Source: an uncultured Desulfatiglans sp.
GTDB lineage: Bacteria > Desulfobacterota > DSM-4660 > Desulfatiglandales > Desulfatiglandaceae
NCBI GenBank assembly: GCA_900498135.1
Contig: LR026961.1
Location: forward strand, 1,116,519 to 1,180,518
Length of the DNA stretch: 64,000 nt
Direction: 5' to 3'
Shown here: one piece after another, positions 45,531 to 55,096 of the stretch
Layout: every line of letters begins with the position of its first letter
Position numbering within the stretch: the first letter of the stretch is position 1
Position numbers and translations under genes: made by a program
Notes under the pieces: model-generated
Told to the model about the DNA's origin: nothing
The model's database searches: none
Seen by the model: only the letters and a program-made list of their open reading frames with translations

Positions 45531-45974
45531 TCACTGATCCAGTTCGATGAACCGCGGCTGCGGCATCGGGCCCTTTTTCATCCGGACGGTCAGGAGACCC
45601 TCCGAAAAGGCGGCTTCGATCCGATCCCCATCGACCCAGGCGGGCACCCGGAAGATTCGTTCGAAATTGCCGTGTCCCATTTCGAGACGGTGGTAGCGCG
45701 CAGGCGCATCGCTCCCGCAAAGCGCCCTGGTTCCGGCTACCCGCAGGTAATTTTCGAAAAAGGTCACTTCGATATCCTCTTTGCGGACCCCGGCCAGATT
45801 CACCAACAGGACGATTTCTTCCGCTGTTTCGTACAGGTCCGCCTCAGGCACCCAATCGGCGCTCGTGGCGTTCAGGACCGGACCCCGCAGGTTCATGACC
45901 TCGTCCATCAGTCGATTCACCTTGTCGTGGAACTTGCCGGGGTTGCGGTCCAAGCGAACCTTCAAAAGATACAT
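45531..45974 (-). CDS. Small heat shock protein Hsp20
   Basis: A 147-aa alpha-crystallin-type holdase. The crystallin domain spans about residues 40-140 with WVPEADLYETAEEIVLLVNLAG, FFENYLRVAG and the closing FSEGLLTVRM strand. The ATG at 45974 follows GGGAGGGGA. The open frame continues upstream into gltA but is not related. Gene lies between gltA and lon. Confidence 0.9.
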   Translation of the reverse strand: MYLLKVRLDRNPGKFHDKVNRLMDEVMNLRGPVLNATSADWVPEADLYETAEEIVLLVNLAGVRKEDIEVTFFENYLRVAGTRALCGSDAPARYHRLEMGHGNFERIFRVPAWVDGDRIEAAFSEGLLTVRMKKGPMPQPRFIELDQ

Positions 45975-46000
45975 GGAGATCCCCTCCCTGCTGATTTGCC

Positions 46001-47290
46001 CTATTTCCGCTCCCCAATAGGAGCGTAATCCCTTTCCCGAGGGCCCACATAAATCTGCCGCGGCCGGTGCAGCTTCCACTTCGGGTCGTCCACGCTCTCT
46101 TTCCACTGGCTGATCCAACCCGGCAACCGCCCGATGGCAAACATGACCGTGAACATGTTCAATGGGATCCCGAGGGCCCTCAGGACAATCCCGCTGTAGA
46201 AGTCCACATTCGGGTACAGGTTGTGATCGATGAAATAGGGGTCGTTGAGAGCCACCTCTTCGAGCGTCTTCGCAATGTCCAGAAGCGGGTCGTTCAGATT
46301 GAGCTTTTCCAGGATCCGGTCGCACATGGCCTTCATGATCTTCGCCCGCGGATCGTAGGTCTTGTAAACGCGATGCCCGAAACCCATCAAACGGAAGGGG
46401 TCCTTGCGGTCCTTGGCACGCAATATGAATGGGCCGGGGTCTCCTCCCTCCGTATAGATCCGATTCAACATCTCGATCACCGCCTGATTGGCCCCGCCGT
46501 GCAATGGTCCCCAGAGGGCGCAAATCCCCGCGGAGATGGCGGCATAGAGATTGACCCGTGCGCTTCCCACCAACCGGACCGCCGCCGTCGAACAGTTCTG
46601 TTCATGGTCGGCATGCAGGATCCAGAAGACATTCAACGCCTGGACAATATCGTCGTCAATGACGTAGGGTTTGACCGGCGAGTCGAACATCATGTTCAGA
46701 AAATTTGCGCAGTAGCTGAGATCATGCCGCGGATAGACGACCCTGTGCCCCCGCGAGATCTTGTAGGAGGCGGCCGCCATCGTCCGGACCTTCGAGAGCA
46801 GCCGCGTGAAGGTGATGTTGATCTCCTCCTCCTCGCCGCGCTCCGGGAGTTCCGGGTAAAAGGCCCTCAGGGCATTCACCATCGAGGAAAGGATGCCCAT
46901 CGGGTGCGCCCGGCGGGGAAAGTTTTCGAAGAACGCCCGCATATCCTCATGCACGAGGGAATGGTCATTCAACATGACCGAAAAGCGGTTCAATTCCTGA
47001 CGCGTAGGCAGCTCTCCGTTGATCAGCAGGTAGGCCGTCTCGACGAAGCTCGAACGCTCGGCCAACTGATCGACCGGGATCCCGCGATAGCGCAGGATGC
47101 CTTTTTCGCCGTCCATGAAGGTGATGCTGCTCTCGCAGCTGCCGGTATTGGCATACCCCGGATCGAGGGTGATCAGACTGGTTTCACTCCTGAGGCGTGA
47201 GATGTCCAGGGCCTTTTCGCCCTCCGTTCCACGGACGATGGGCAGTTCGAAGGTCCTGCCGTCCACAATGAGTTTGGCCGTCTCCTGCAT
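46001..47290 (-). CDS. gltA: Citrate synthase (type I)
   Basis: Condenses oxaloacetate with acetyl-CoA. Active-site residues are visible: His in LHGGANQAV, His in GFGHRVYK and Asp in NVDFYSGI. Length is 429 aa. The N-terminal beta domain typical of hexameric Gram-negative enzymes is present (VDGRTFELPIVRG). The ATG at 47290 has GAGGTG seven bases before it; the in-frame GTG at 47299 is part of that ribosome site. Being so close to frdCAB and to stress genes is probably coincidence of order. Confidence 0.95.
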   Translation of the reverse strand: MQETAKLIVDGRTFELPIVRGTEGEKALDISRLRSETSLITLDPGYANTGSCESSITFMDGEKGILRYRGIPVDQLAERSSFVETAYLLINGELPTRQELNRFSVMLNDHSLVHEDMRAFFENFPRRAHPMGILSSMVNALRAFYPELPERGEEEEINITFTRLLSKVRTMAAASYKISRGHRVVYPRHDLSYCANFLNMMFDSPVKPYVIDDDIVQALNVFWILHADHEQNCSTAAVRLVGSARVNLYAAISAGICALWGPLHGGANQAVIEMLNRIYTEGGDPGPFILRAKDRKDPFRLMGFGHRVYKTYDPRAKIMKAMCDRILEKLNLNDPLLDIAKTLEEVALNDPYFIDHNLYPNVDFYSGIVLRALGIPLNMFTVMFAIGRLPGWISQWKESVDDPKWKLHRPRQIYVGPRERDYAPIGERK

Positions 47291-47341
47291 GTTGTTCACC
47301 TCGTCGTCTTCATTCGTGAATCAGTCCTTTTCTCCTCTTCA

Positions 47342-50134
47342 TCATCCCTGGTGCAGCCGAATCCCGGCAGGCAGCGCCTCGCCGAAAAGCGCTTCCTCCT
47401 CCTGCTCCGCCACCGGAACCACCTCCCGCAGGCATCGAATCCATTCATGGGCCCACTCGTGAGGCTCCAGCCATGCCACCATGCGCGCGATCACCTCCAG
47501 ATCCAGGTCCCGCGTCCGGTCCCCGGTCAATCGACCCATCTGGGCCAGGGCCGCACCGACCGGTTTCGGGTTGCGCCAGTCCGTGGCGAGGATCGTATCG
47601 ACCATCGCGGCCACAGCCCTGGGTGGAACCACACGGTCCACCGGGCCGTAAAGGGGCTCCCGGGCCGTGATCCTCGCCAGCGCCCACCAGTACTGCGGTT
47701 TGACGCTTTTCGGGTTGAATCCTTCGAGCAGAATGCGCGCCCACAGTTCTTTGTCCGCGGCCGGCAGCCGCTCCATATTCGCCAGGGCCATCCACAGCTC
47801 CAGATGCTCCTGGGGCGGAAGCTTCTTCTGGTCTTTCTTCTTCTTCGGACGAACGAGCGCCGCAAAATCGATCCCCACCTGCCTCTGCTGCGCAACACTC
47901 AATCCCCCGGCCACGCGCCGCCAGAGGCACCACCACTCCGGGCGGACCTGCGGGTGATTCGTGTGCAGAGGCCCGCGGTTGTACAGCCGCCAGATCTTTT
48001 GGAGCCGGTGCTCGTCCAGGGCATCACCAAAGCCCGGCCGCAGGCAGAACCCCAGGAGATTGAGCCAGCGGGACTCCACCTCCGAACTCCTTTCCCTGGC
48101 ATCGGGGCACTCCATCAAGGCGTCGGCAAAACGGCGGATGACGCTGAGGGGCCAGCGATCCTTCGATTTGCCGATCTGCTCTTCCAGCGTCTTGACCAGG
48201 CGCTCCGGCGCCGGGCCCTGTCCCGTACCCGTAAAGGTCTCCTCAATGACACTCAGAGCCCCTTCCACAACGGACTCCTCGAGAAAGGCATGGTCCGCAA
48301 CCGGAACCGCGGCCTCTGCTTCACGCAGCTGAAACTGGAGGCGCCACCGGTGTTCCGTTAAAAGAGACCGGCACCAGATGGCAAGAGTTCCCATCTCCGT
48401 ATAGGACGCCTCCACCTGAACAGGTATGGCCGTTTCACGGGCCTTTTTCCCGAACTGGATGACGGTGCGGATCGGTGGAAGCGCCGTCAGGGTTTCATCC
48501 ACCTCGATGACATCCCCGATGTGATCGCCCGAGCGGAAGCTCGAACTGAAGAGCTGAAAATGCACCGGCTGGTTGGCCAGAACCTCGAATCTACGGTCCG
48601 GCACCCGGATATCGGCCCCCTCGTGCATACCCCTCTCGATCAGGCAGATCGCCTTTCCGCCCTCCGTATCCTTCTCCGCGCGCCCTGCGGTTCCGAGTCC
48701 CAAATAGTAGGCACGCGGACTCCCGCTGCCGACTCGGACGCCTCGTCCCACCTTGACGAGTCCATAATAGGACGCCCCGATAGCGACGGCCAGATCGAGA
48801 TGCGGGTTTTCGAGCACCCGGGGCGCCCCTTCATCGGTCAGAGAAAACCGGCAGCGGACCGCCTGCCGGATTCGGTCCCGAATGATCGCGGGTTTCAGGG
48901 CCCCGCCGTTGAAGAGGATCAGGTCCGGATAGGGCGTTTCGCGCCCTGAAGCCCGGGCGATGTCTTCCCGATGCCGTTCGAGAAAGCGGATCAGGTGCCG
49001 TGTAATCGCCGGATCCTGGGCATAGGGGAGGCCGAGTTCCGTCATGCCCCTGCGCTGAGGCTCTCTGAGGTCTTCATCGGGGTCGACCAGCGGGAAGAAC
49101 CCATCCAGGATCACCCGCTCGATCTCCTCCCGATCCAAAGATGTGCTGAGCGTGCCGCCGATGACGCGACGACCCTCGCCGACCAGGGTGATGCTGCGGG
49201 AAGGCGCATCCCCGGTCAAAATCTCTTCCTTGGCCGAACGGCACTGATGGCAGAGGGCCTGCCAGCGATGCAGCTGGAGCGGCGCGGCCCTACCCCCGCG
49301 CTGCATGCGGCCTTCGGCGATACGGGCCAGGGCGAGGTCCATGTTGTCCCCGCCGAGGATGAGATGGTCCCCCACCGCAATCCGTTCGAACTCCGGGACA
49401 CCCTCCTTTTCCCGGAGGGTGATGAGCGTAAAATCGGTGGTCCCCCCCCCCACGTCGCACACCAGAACGAGTTCGCCCGGCCGCACCCTTTCGTGCCAAT
49501 CATTCTCGTGCCGAACGAGCCAGCTGTAAAATACGGCGAGGGGTTCTTCGAGCAGCAGAAATTTCGGGATGCCGGCGCTTTCCGCCGCCTCCACCGTCAA
49601 ATCCCGCGCCACCTCGTCGAAGGAGGCCGGTACCGTCACGACCACGTTCTGACCTTCCAGAAGGAGGGCTTCGTCATAGTCCCAGCGGTGATTCCATGCC
49701 TCGCGGACGTGCCGCAGATAGGCGGCCGTGGCGGCGACCGGCGAGACGCGCGGCAGGCCCTCGTCAACGCCCCACGGGAGGACGGCCGCCCTGCGGTCCA
49801 CCCTGCCGTGGCAAAGCCAGCTCTTGGCCGATGAAACCAGCCGTTTCGGCACCCTGGCGCCCTGTTCGCGCGCAAAAACCCCGACCAGGCCCTCAGCTGC
49901 AGGCGTGTGCCAAGGCAGCCGCACCGCCTCCGGATCGATCTCGTGCCCACCCGGGAGATACAGGAAAGAGGGAAGAATGTCCTGCGCCAACACTTCTCCC
50001 GGGGCATTCAGCTGGGGAATGGCGAACAGGTGTATGCCTGCCGGCAGGCGTTCCCCGTTTTCCAGGTCCACGTAGGAGACCGCCGAATTGGTGGTCCCGA
50101 GATCAATTCCGACGATGAAACGCTTATCGACCAT
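47342..50134 (-). CDS. Hsp70-family protein with long C-terminal DUF3731-like domain
   Basis: A 930-aa DnaK-related protein. The N-terminal ATPase has GIDLGTTNS, CDVGGGTTDF and FNGGALKP with VAIGASYYG. About 400 further C-terminal residues, rich in Trp (RPEWWCLWRRVAGG, PQYWWALARI), are unlike the DnaK peptide-binding domain and fit the DUF3731-type extension of an orphan Hsp70 group. The ATG at 50134 overlaps the previous Hsp70 gene by 11 bases. No DnaJ or GrpE gene is adjacent. Substrate unknown. Confidence 0.85.
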   Translation of the reverse strand: MVDKRFIVGIDLGTTNSAVSYVDLENGERLPAGIHLFAIPQLNAPGEVLAQDILPSFLYLPGGHEIDPEAVRLPWHTPAAEGLVGVFAREQGARVPKRLVSSAKSWLCHGRVDRRAAVLPWGVDEGLPRVSPVAATAAYLRHVREAWNHRWDYDEALLLEGQNVVVTVPASFDEVARDLTVEAAESAGIPKFLLLEEPLAVFYSWLVRHENDWHERVRPGELVLVCDVGGGTTDFTLITLREKEGVPEFERIAVGDHLILGGDNMDLALARIAEGRMQRGGRAAPLQLHRWQALCHQCRSAKEEILTGDAPSRSITLVGEGRRVIGGTLSTSLDREEIERVILDGFFPLVDPDEDLREPQRRGMTELGLPYAQDPAITRHLIRFLERHREDIARASGRETPYPDLILFNGGALKPAIIRDRIRQAVRCRFSLTDEGAPRVLENPHLDLAVAIGASYYGLVKVGRGVRVGSGSPRAYYLGLGTAGRAEKDTEGGKAICLIERGMHEGADIRVPDRRFEVLANQPVHFQLFSSSFRSGDHIGDVIEVDETLTALPPIRTVIQFGKKARETAIPVQVEASYTEMGTLAIWCRSLLTEHRWRLQFQLREAEAAVPVADHAFLEESVVEGALSVIEETFTGTGQGPAPERLVKTLEEQIGKSKDRWPLSVIRRFADALMECPDARERSSEVESRWLNLLGFCLRPGFGDALDEHRLQKIWRLYNRGPLHTNHPQVRPEWWCLWRRVAGGLSVAQQRQVGIDFAALVRPKKKKDQKKLPPQEHLELWMALANMERLPAADKELWARILLEGFNPKSVKPQYWWALARITAREPLYGPVDRVVPPRAVAAMVDTILATDWRNPKPVGAALAQMGRLTGDRTRDLDLEVIARMVAWLEPHEWAHEWIRCLREVVPVAEQEEEALFGEALPAGIRLHQG

Positions 50135-51950
50135 TTTCGCGATCTGCGTGCTCCCTGACGTTGAATGCGAGCCTGAACCGGCCGCCCCCCTCCTGGGCCA
50201 GGCACCAGACCTCGAGTGCACCCACCTCGGTGACCTTTACCTGCAAGACGACCGGAACGACCGTTCCCGGTTCACCCTCCAGCACGGTCTCCAGGGTCGT
50301 CAGGGTTTCGATCTCACCTTCCCAGTCTTCCACAATGGTCCCGGGGGTGTCCTGACGTCGCGTCAGCGAACCCAGGAAATCGAATCGGACCGGTTCCCCG
50401 ACCAGCAACCCGAAGGTCTTCCCCTCGAGGGTCACCTCCGTGCCTTCCTCCATGCCGAAAGGGGCCAGGCAGAGGGCCTTCTGCGGAGTGGGCATGCCCG
50501 GAACAGCAGGCAGGGCAGCCTCGACACCGATATAATAGCTCCGACCCAGGCCGCCCCTGATCCGGATTCCCCTGCCGCGCCGCGCCAAACCATAATAGGC
50601 CGCTCCCTTCGCCACGGCAAGGTTGAGATCCTGGCTCGAGAGTTCCCGCACCCCATCGGGTGACGGCCCCCAAGACCGAAGCACCTCCAGGATCCGGCGG
50701 CGCAGTCCGGTCGCCTTCATGACTCCGCCGTTGAACAGAACGGCCGTCGGCAGAGGCCCTTCACCGTCCACGCCTTCCCTCGAGCGTCCGGCGCGGCGCA
50801 AAAATGCGGCCAGGTGGTGGGTAACGGCCGGATCGGCGGCATAGGAAAGCCCGAGTTCCCTCATCCCGGTGCGGACCGTGCTTTGCGGCTCGGCCTCGCG
50901 CCCGCAGAGGCCGAAGAAGCCTTCCACCAGGATTCGGTTCACCTCTTCGCGCTCGAGCTGGGTGGTGAGCGTCCCTCCGATCAAGCTCGACCCGCGGCCG
51001 AGGACCGTGACCGGGACCTTGTCCTCCCCGCCTCCGGTGAGGAGCTTTTCCTTCGCAGACCTGCAGGCCGACCAGAGGCCGCGCAGCTGGTAGGCATTCA
51101 ACTTGCGGCCCTGCTCCGCCAGAGATCGCGACACAGCATGAGCGAGGGTCAGGTCCATGTTGTCGCCGCCCACCAGCAGGTGTTCACCGACGGCAATCCG
51201 GTCAAGCTCGAGTTCGCCCCTGTCATCCGACACCCGGATGAGGCTGAAATCCGTCGTCCCGCCGCCCACGTCCACCACCAGCACCAGATCGCCCTTCCGC
51301 ACCCGCTTGCGCCAACCGTCCCGTGACGCCTCGATCCAGGCATAGAATGCGGCCTGCGGCTCTTCGAGCAGGACGATCTGCGGCAGGCCGGCGAGGCCGG
51401 CGGCCTCCACGGTCAGGTCCCGTGCCACCGCATCGAAGGAGGCGGGCACCGTCAGGAAAACCTCCTGATTTTCCAGGAAAAGGTTCGCATCCTCCTTGGC
51501 GAATGCGTGGTTCCAGGCCTCCCGGATATGCGAAAGAATAGCGGCCGACGCGGCGACCGGCGACAGCTTACGGACGTCCTCCGGACCTTCCCAAGGTAGT
51601 ATGGGCGCGCGCCGATCCACCCCTGTGTGGCAGAGCCAGGACTTGGAAGATGCAATCAGCCGGTGCGGGAGTTCAGCGCCGCGGTCGCGGGCAAACTCAC
51701 CGACGGCCAGATCGCCATCAGGATCCCAAGGCAGTGCCAGCGCCCCCGGGGGCAGATCGTGCGGCCCGGGGACGAGTAAGAAGGACGGCAGAACAGGCCG
51801 TTCGGCAATAGATCCAGGCCCGACCAGTTGGGGGATTTTGAAGACATGGATCTCCGGAAAACCGGTTTCCTCGACCTCCGCTTCTGTATAAGCAACGACG
51901 CTGTTGGTTGTCCCAAGATCGATACCGACGATGTAGCTCGGCTTGTCCAA
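50124..51950 (-). CDS. Hsp70-family protein, short form
   Basis: A 608-aa DnaK relative paired with the longer one downstream. Phosphate and adenosine motifs are GIDLGTTNS, VDVGGGTTDF, LFNGGVMKA and VAKGAAYYG. The C-terminal 130 residues (GEPVRFDFLGS, EVGALEVWC) form a beta-rich part that replaces the normal substrate domain. The start is TTG at 51950. The two proteins share phrases such as SSKSWLCH and VTVPASFD, showing an old duplication. Confidence 0.86.
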   Translation of the reverse strand: MDKPSYIVGIDLGTTNSVVAYTEAEVEETGFPEIHVFKIPQLVGPGSIAERPVLPSFLLVPGPHDLPPGALALPWDPDGDLAVGEFARDRGAELPHRLIASSKSWLCHTGVDRRAPILPWEGPEDVRKLSPVAASAAILSHIREAWNHAFAKEDANLFLENQEVFLTVPASFDAVARDLTVEAAGLAGLPQIVLLEEPQAAFYAWIEASRDGWRKRVRKGDLVLVVDVGGGTTDFSLIRVSDDRGELELDRIAVGEHLLVGGDNMDLTLAHAVSRSLAEQGRKLNAYQLRGLWSACRSAKEKLLTGGGEDKVPVTVLGRGSSLIGGTLTTQLEREEVNRILVEGFFGLCGREAEPQSTVRTGMRELGLSYAADPAVTHHLAAFLRRAGRSREGVDGEGPLPTAVLFNGGVMKATGLRRRILEVLRSWGPSPDGVRELSSQDLNLAVAKGAAYYGLARRGRGIRIRGGLGRSYYIGVEAALPAVPGMPTPQKALCLAPFGMEEGTEVTLEGKTFGLLVGEPVRFDFLGSLTRRQDTPGTIVEDWEGEIETLTTLETVLEGEPGTVVPVVLQVKVTEVGALEVWCLAQEGGGRFRLAFNVREHADRENGR

Positions 51951-52061
51951 ACTCAGATTCCCTTTTACCTTTCCAACCGTATGGGGCGGCCGCCCTCAAC
52001 CGGCTTTGCGCGGGGTTGGTGTTACATTCCGCTGGTATCCTCCACCGTCCGCGGGCAGGTT

Positions 52062-52811
52062 CTATTGCACCTCGACCTCCGCCGGTGCTATCAGCTTCGG
52101 GTCCTGCGTGCCTGAAAGCGTCGGCAGGTCCACACGCGTCGCCCGCCAGCCCCGATGCTGCAGGACACCGGAAAACGGAGGATCCCCGGTGACATTCCCG
52201 GTCAGCTTGATCGATCCGGCGTCAAAACCCGCCTGCACCGTCACCTGCTCCCCTTCCTCTTGGTCCATCACCGGAGCGAACGCCAAGTGCTTCTGCAAAA
52301 CCTTCCGGCAGCTCTCCTGGATGCTCCTGACCGCCGCACCGATCTGCGCATCCTCGTATGCAGACAGATCCTCGCTCAGAAAATCGACCAGGCGGCCCTC
52401 CCGCTGCAGAATGGCCACGACCTGCAGCGCCCGGCGCTCCGCCGTTTCCCGCGATTCCGCAGCCGCCTCGGACCGCGCCGGCGCCTCGAGTGGACGCTCG
52501 GTGCGAACGCGCTTCCCGCCGGCCGGGGCGACTGGGCGCCATTCGGCCACATGCCGACCCACCGTGCCGCCAATGCAGACGCGAAGAAGGATTCCGGTCA
52601 CCAGGACGCTGCCCGCCAGAATCGCGCCGAGAACCAGCCTGGCATCCCAGAGGGTTTTCAGCACAGGCTGCTCGTCCATCACAGCCCCTGCCCTCAGGCT
52701 TTCGAAATACCACCACCCCCCGGCAACCAATCCTGCCGCCAAAACCAAAAACCAGAGCGCGACCCACCCGGTGATGGATCGCGACAAACGTCGGGTCATC
52801 TCTTCGCTCAT
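52062..52811 (-). CDS. DUF2760 membrane protein of the Hsp70 cassette
   Basis: A 249-aa protein with two N-terminal membrane spans (VALWFLVLAAGLVAGGWWY and a second at LVLGAILAGSVLVTGILL). The cytoplasmic C-terminal domain contains VVAILQREGRLVDFLSEDLS and AYEDAQIGAAVRSI, characteristic of DUF2760. This family commonly precedes the two Hsp70-like genes, as here. It may anchor the chaperone pair to the membrane. AAGGAG lies 6 bases before the ATG. Confidence 0.82.
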   Translation of the reverse strand: MSEEMTRRLSRSITGWVALWFLVLAAGLVAGGWWYFESLRAGAVMDEQPVLKTLWDARLVLGAILAGSVLVTGILLRVCIGGTVGRHVAEWRPVAPAGGKRVRTERPLEAPARSEAAAESRETAERRALQVVAILQREGRLVDFLSEDLSAYEDAQIGAAVRSIQESCRKVLQKHLAFAPVMDQEEGEQVTVQAGFDAGSIKLTGNVTGDPPFSGVLQHRGWRATRVDLPTLSGTQDPKLIAPAEVEVQ

Positions 52812-52842
52812 GACATCTCCTTCATGTGTCCATCCAGCCGGA

Positions 52843-53658
52843 CTATCTTTCCGTTGCATCCGTCCCGGCTGTCTGCCGCTGTCGATCGGCTGCCTCCCCG
52901 AGATCGCCCCACTCGTACTGGACAATCCCGACCAGGATCATCCCCGCCGTCTCAGCCCTCAGAATGCGTCTTCCCAGTCCAAGCGGGACGAAGCCGGATG
53001 CAGCAGCCTCTTCGATTTCGCGCTCGGAAAAACCCCCTTCGGGCCCGACCATGCCGATGAACCGCCGGGGCGAAGCCGCGTTGGACCGCAGGAAATCCTT
53101 GAGGTTCGTTAACCCGATCGTCTTCTCCCACAAGATCCCCTTCAGGACGGCTTCATCCCTGTACCGCGCCAGACATTCAGCGAAGCTGAGCGGCGGATCG
53201 ATCCCGGGGGGTCGATCCCCGTCGCACTGGGTCGTCGCCATCCTGGCGATTTCACGCCACCTGCGAATCTTGTTCTCCGTTTTCTCCCCGTACAGGTCGA
53301 CCACCGACCTCTCCGAGAAGAAGGGTACGATCCTGCGGACCCCCAGTTCCGTGGTTTTCTGGATCAGCCAGTCCATCCGCTGCGACTTCAACACCGCCTG
53401 GCAGAGGACCGCCTCGACCAAAGGGGCGGCGGCAGGGGAAAGCAACGTCTCCACAAGGACCTGGACTTCCTGCGGCGAAACCGAAGTGATCCGGCCGATG
53501 ACCCTCCGGCCGCCCTCGTCGACCAGCAGCAGGGGCTGCCCTATGCCCATCCGAAGCACCTTGCGGATGTGCTTCGCCTCCTGCCCCGCGACGCGGCACA
53601 CTCCGGCATCCGGATCGATCCGCTCCACGAAAAAACGCCTGAGACCCTCTTCAGACAT
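52843..53658 (-). CDS. rsmE: 16S rRNA m3U1498 methyltransferase
   Basis: SPOUT-family methyltransferase (271 aa) for 16S rRNA U1498. The N-terminal PUA-like domain (RRFFVERI, HIRKVLRMGIG) is followed by KSQRMDWLIQKTTELGV and the trefoil-knot motifs GPEGGFSEREIE and LGRRILRAETA. The ATG at 53658 follows AGAGG. It forms a common pair with prmA immediately upstream (36 bases between stop and this start). Confidence 0.94.
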   Translation of the reverse strand: MSEEGLRRFFVERIDPDAGVCRVAGQEAKHIRKVLRMGIGQPLLLVDEGGRRVIGRITSVSPQEVQVLVETLLSPAAAPLVEAVLCQAVLKSQRMDWLIQKTTELGVRRIVPFFSERSVVDLYGEKTENKIRRWREIARMATTQCDGDRPPGIDPPLSFAECLARYRDEAVLKGILWEKTIGLTNLKDFLRSNAASPRRFIGMVGPEGGFSEREIEEAAASGFVPLGLGRRILRAETAGMILVGIVQYEWGDLGEAADRQRQTAGTDATER

Positions 53659-53694
53659 CCGCAACCTCTCCAGCGCCCGTCCCTGCAAAACCGC

Positions 53695-54594
53695 TCAGCC
53701 CTTTTCCCCGGGACTGCACAGGAGACAGCCCCATTCATCTTGAAGGAGCGTATCCTGCATGACGAGGCCATGAAGGGTCGAGGCGCGGGCAACCTCGTTC
53801 AACTGCGAATCGAGCAGTCCCGAGAGGATCAGGAGTCCTTCGGGAGCGAGAAGCCTCGGGAGGTGCGGCAACAGGCGCATAATCTCGCCAAAAATCAGAT
53901 TCGCGGCTATGACATCGAAGTTTTCCCGGCAATCCTCCACCGGCGTCTTTGAAAGCGTTACCTGTTGCTGCACGAAATTGAGTTCCAGGTTCCTGGCGGC
54001 CCAGGCAAGGGCATCGTCGTCCACATCCAGGGCGAGGACGGGCTCGGCGCCGAGCAGGACGCCGTAAATGGCCAGAAGCCCGCTACCCGTTCCGAGATCG
54101 AGCAAGGACCAGACCCCCCGGTTCGAAGAAGCCCTCTCCAGAGCCTTCAAACACATCTGGGTCGTGGGGTGCTGGCCGGTCCCGAAGGCAAGGCCTGGAT
54201 CGATGCGGATGATATGACCGGTCTCATCAGCCGACGGCGTTTCCCAGGCCGGCAGGATCAGCAGGTTTGGCGTGATGCGGGTGGGATGGAAAAAGCGGCG
54301 CCAGGCAGAGGACCAATCCTCGTCCTCCATTCGCTGCCAAGCCCAGACAGGCCGTTCCATTTCAGTGAAGACGCGGCCCAGTTCCTCCAAAAAAACCTGC
54401 GTTCTGGAAGCGACGGCCTCCGGGTCGCAATCTGACGGGAAGTAGGCCCGCAAAGCGGGATCTCCAAAATCCTCCGATACAATCCCGGTGGAACCCAGAT
54501 CGAATAGAAAGGCGCTCAGGGCCTCGCGGGCAACCGGATCGATGCGAAAGGACAGTTCTATCCATTTCTTGCGATGCGTCACTTCCTCGCTCAC
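53695..54594 (-). CDS. prmA: Ribosomal protein L11 methyltransferase
   Basis: Trimethylates L11 with SAM. The class I SAM motif LLDLGTGSGLLAIYG is central, preceded by the substrate-binding FGTGQHPTT and followed by VIAANLIFGEIM. Length (299 aa) fits. The start is GTG at 54594; the ribosome site is weak. A strong hairpin separates it from the operon upstream. Confidence 0.93.
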   Translation of the reverse strand: MSEEVTHRKKWIELSFRIDPVAREALSAFLFDLGSTGIVSEDFGDPALRAYFPSDCDPEAVASRTQVFLEELGRVFTEMERPVWAWQRMEDEDWSSAWRRFFHPTRITPNLLILPAWETPSADETGHIIRIDPGLAFGTGQHPTTQMCLKALERASSNRGVWSLLDLGTGSGLLAIYGVLLGAEPVLALDVDDDALAWAARNLELNFVQQQVTLSKTPVEDCRENFDVIAANLIFGEIMRLLPHLPRLLAPEGLLILSGLLDSQLNEVARASTLHGLVMQDTLLQDEWGCLLCSPGEKG

Positions 54595-54611
54595 AGGCCA
54601 TCTTTGTTTCT

Positions 54612-54648
54612 CTCAAGAGACCCCCACGGAGGTGGGGGCCTCCTTGAG
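54612..54648. terminator. Long hairpin between the DUF35 gene and prmA
   Basis: CTCAAG/CTTGAG outer arms and a perfect CCCCCAC/GTGGGGG inner stem around GGAG. It lies just after the DUF35 stop on the minus strand. No T-tract follows on either strand, so termination may need Rho. Confidence 0.42.
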
Positions 54649-54653
54649 GCCGA

Positions 54654-55091
54654 TCAGGCCTTGTGAAATACGTAGTTCAGCTGACCGTTCGGCAGATGGT
54701 TCACTTCGGTCCGCATGGCCATGCCGACCTGGATCTCTTCGTCGGGGACGTCGGAGGCGATTCGTCCAAAGACCTTGTAATCACCGTAATCCAGCAATGC
54801 AATAGCGTAGGGCAGGTCATCCCCGAAACCTACTGGGGCATACTCGAGCTTGCTGTAGCTCACGAGTTTGCCGCTTCCGGAGACCTGGAACCACTCCATC
54901 TCCCCGCCGAGGCACTTGTAGCAGTCCGCACGGGGCGGAAAAAACATGAGCCCGCAACCCTTGCACCGCGTGCCCATAACCTTGCCCTGTTCCAGGTGGT
55001 CGATGAAATCGTTGACCTTCGTGATGGAGGTAAAGCTTACCGTCCCGAACTTCTTAAATCGATCGTCTATCTCTTTCTTCTGTCCCGCCAT
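54654..55091 (-). CDS. DUF35 zinc-ribbon/OB-fold acyl-CoA-associated protein
   Basis: A 145-aa protein with a rubredoxin-like zinc ribbon (CKGCGLMFFPPRADCYKC, about residues 43-60) and a C-terminal OB fold. The family forms complexes with thiolases and helps bind CoA substrates; the BbsA-BbsB pair of anaerobic toluene degradation and the archaeal DUF35-thiolase complex are known cases. It starts 5 bases after the thiolase stop, so the same pairing is inferred. Confidence 0.86.
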   Translation of the reverse strand: MAGQKKEIDDRFKKFGTVSFTSITKVNDFIDHLEQGKVMGTRCKGCGLMFFPPRADCYKCLGGEMEWFQVSGSGKLVSYSKLEYAPVGFGDDLPYAIALLDYGDYKVFGRIASDVPDEEIQVGMAMRTEVNHLPNGQLNYVFHKA

Positions 55092-55096
55092 GTTCT

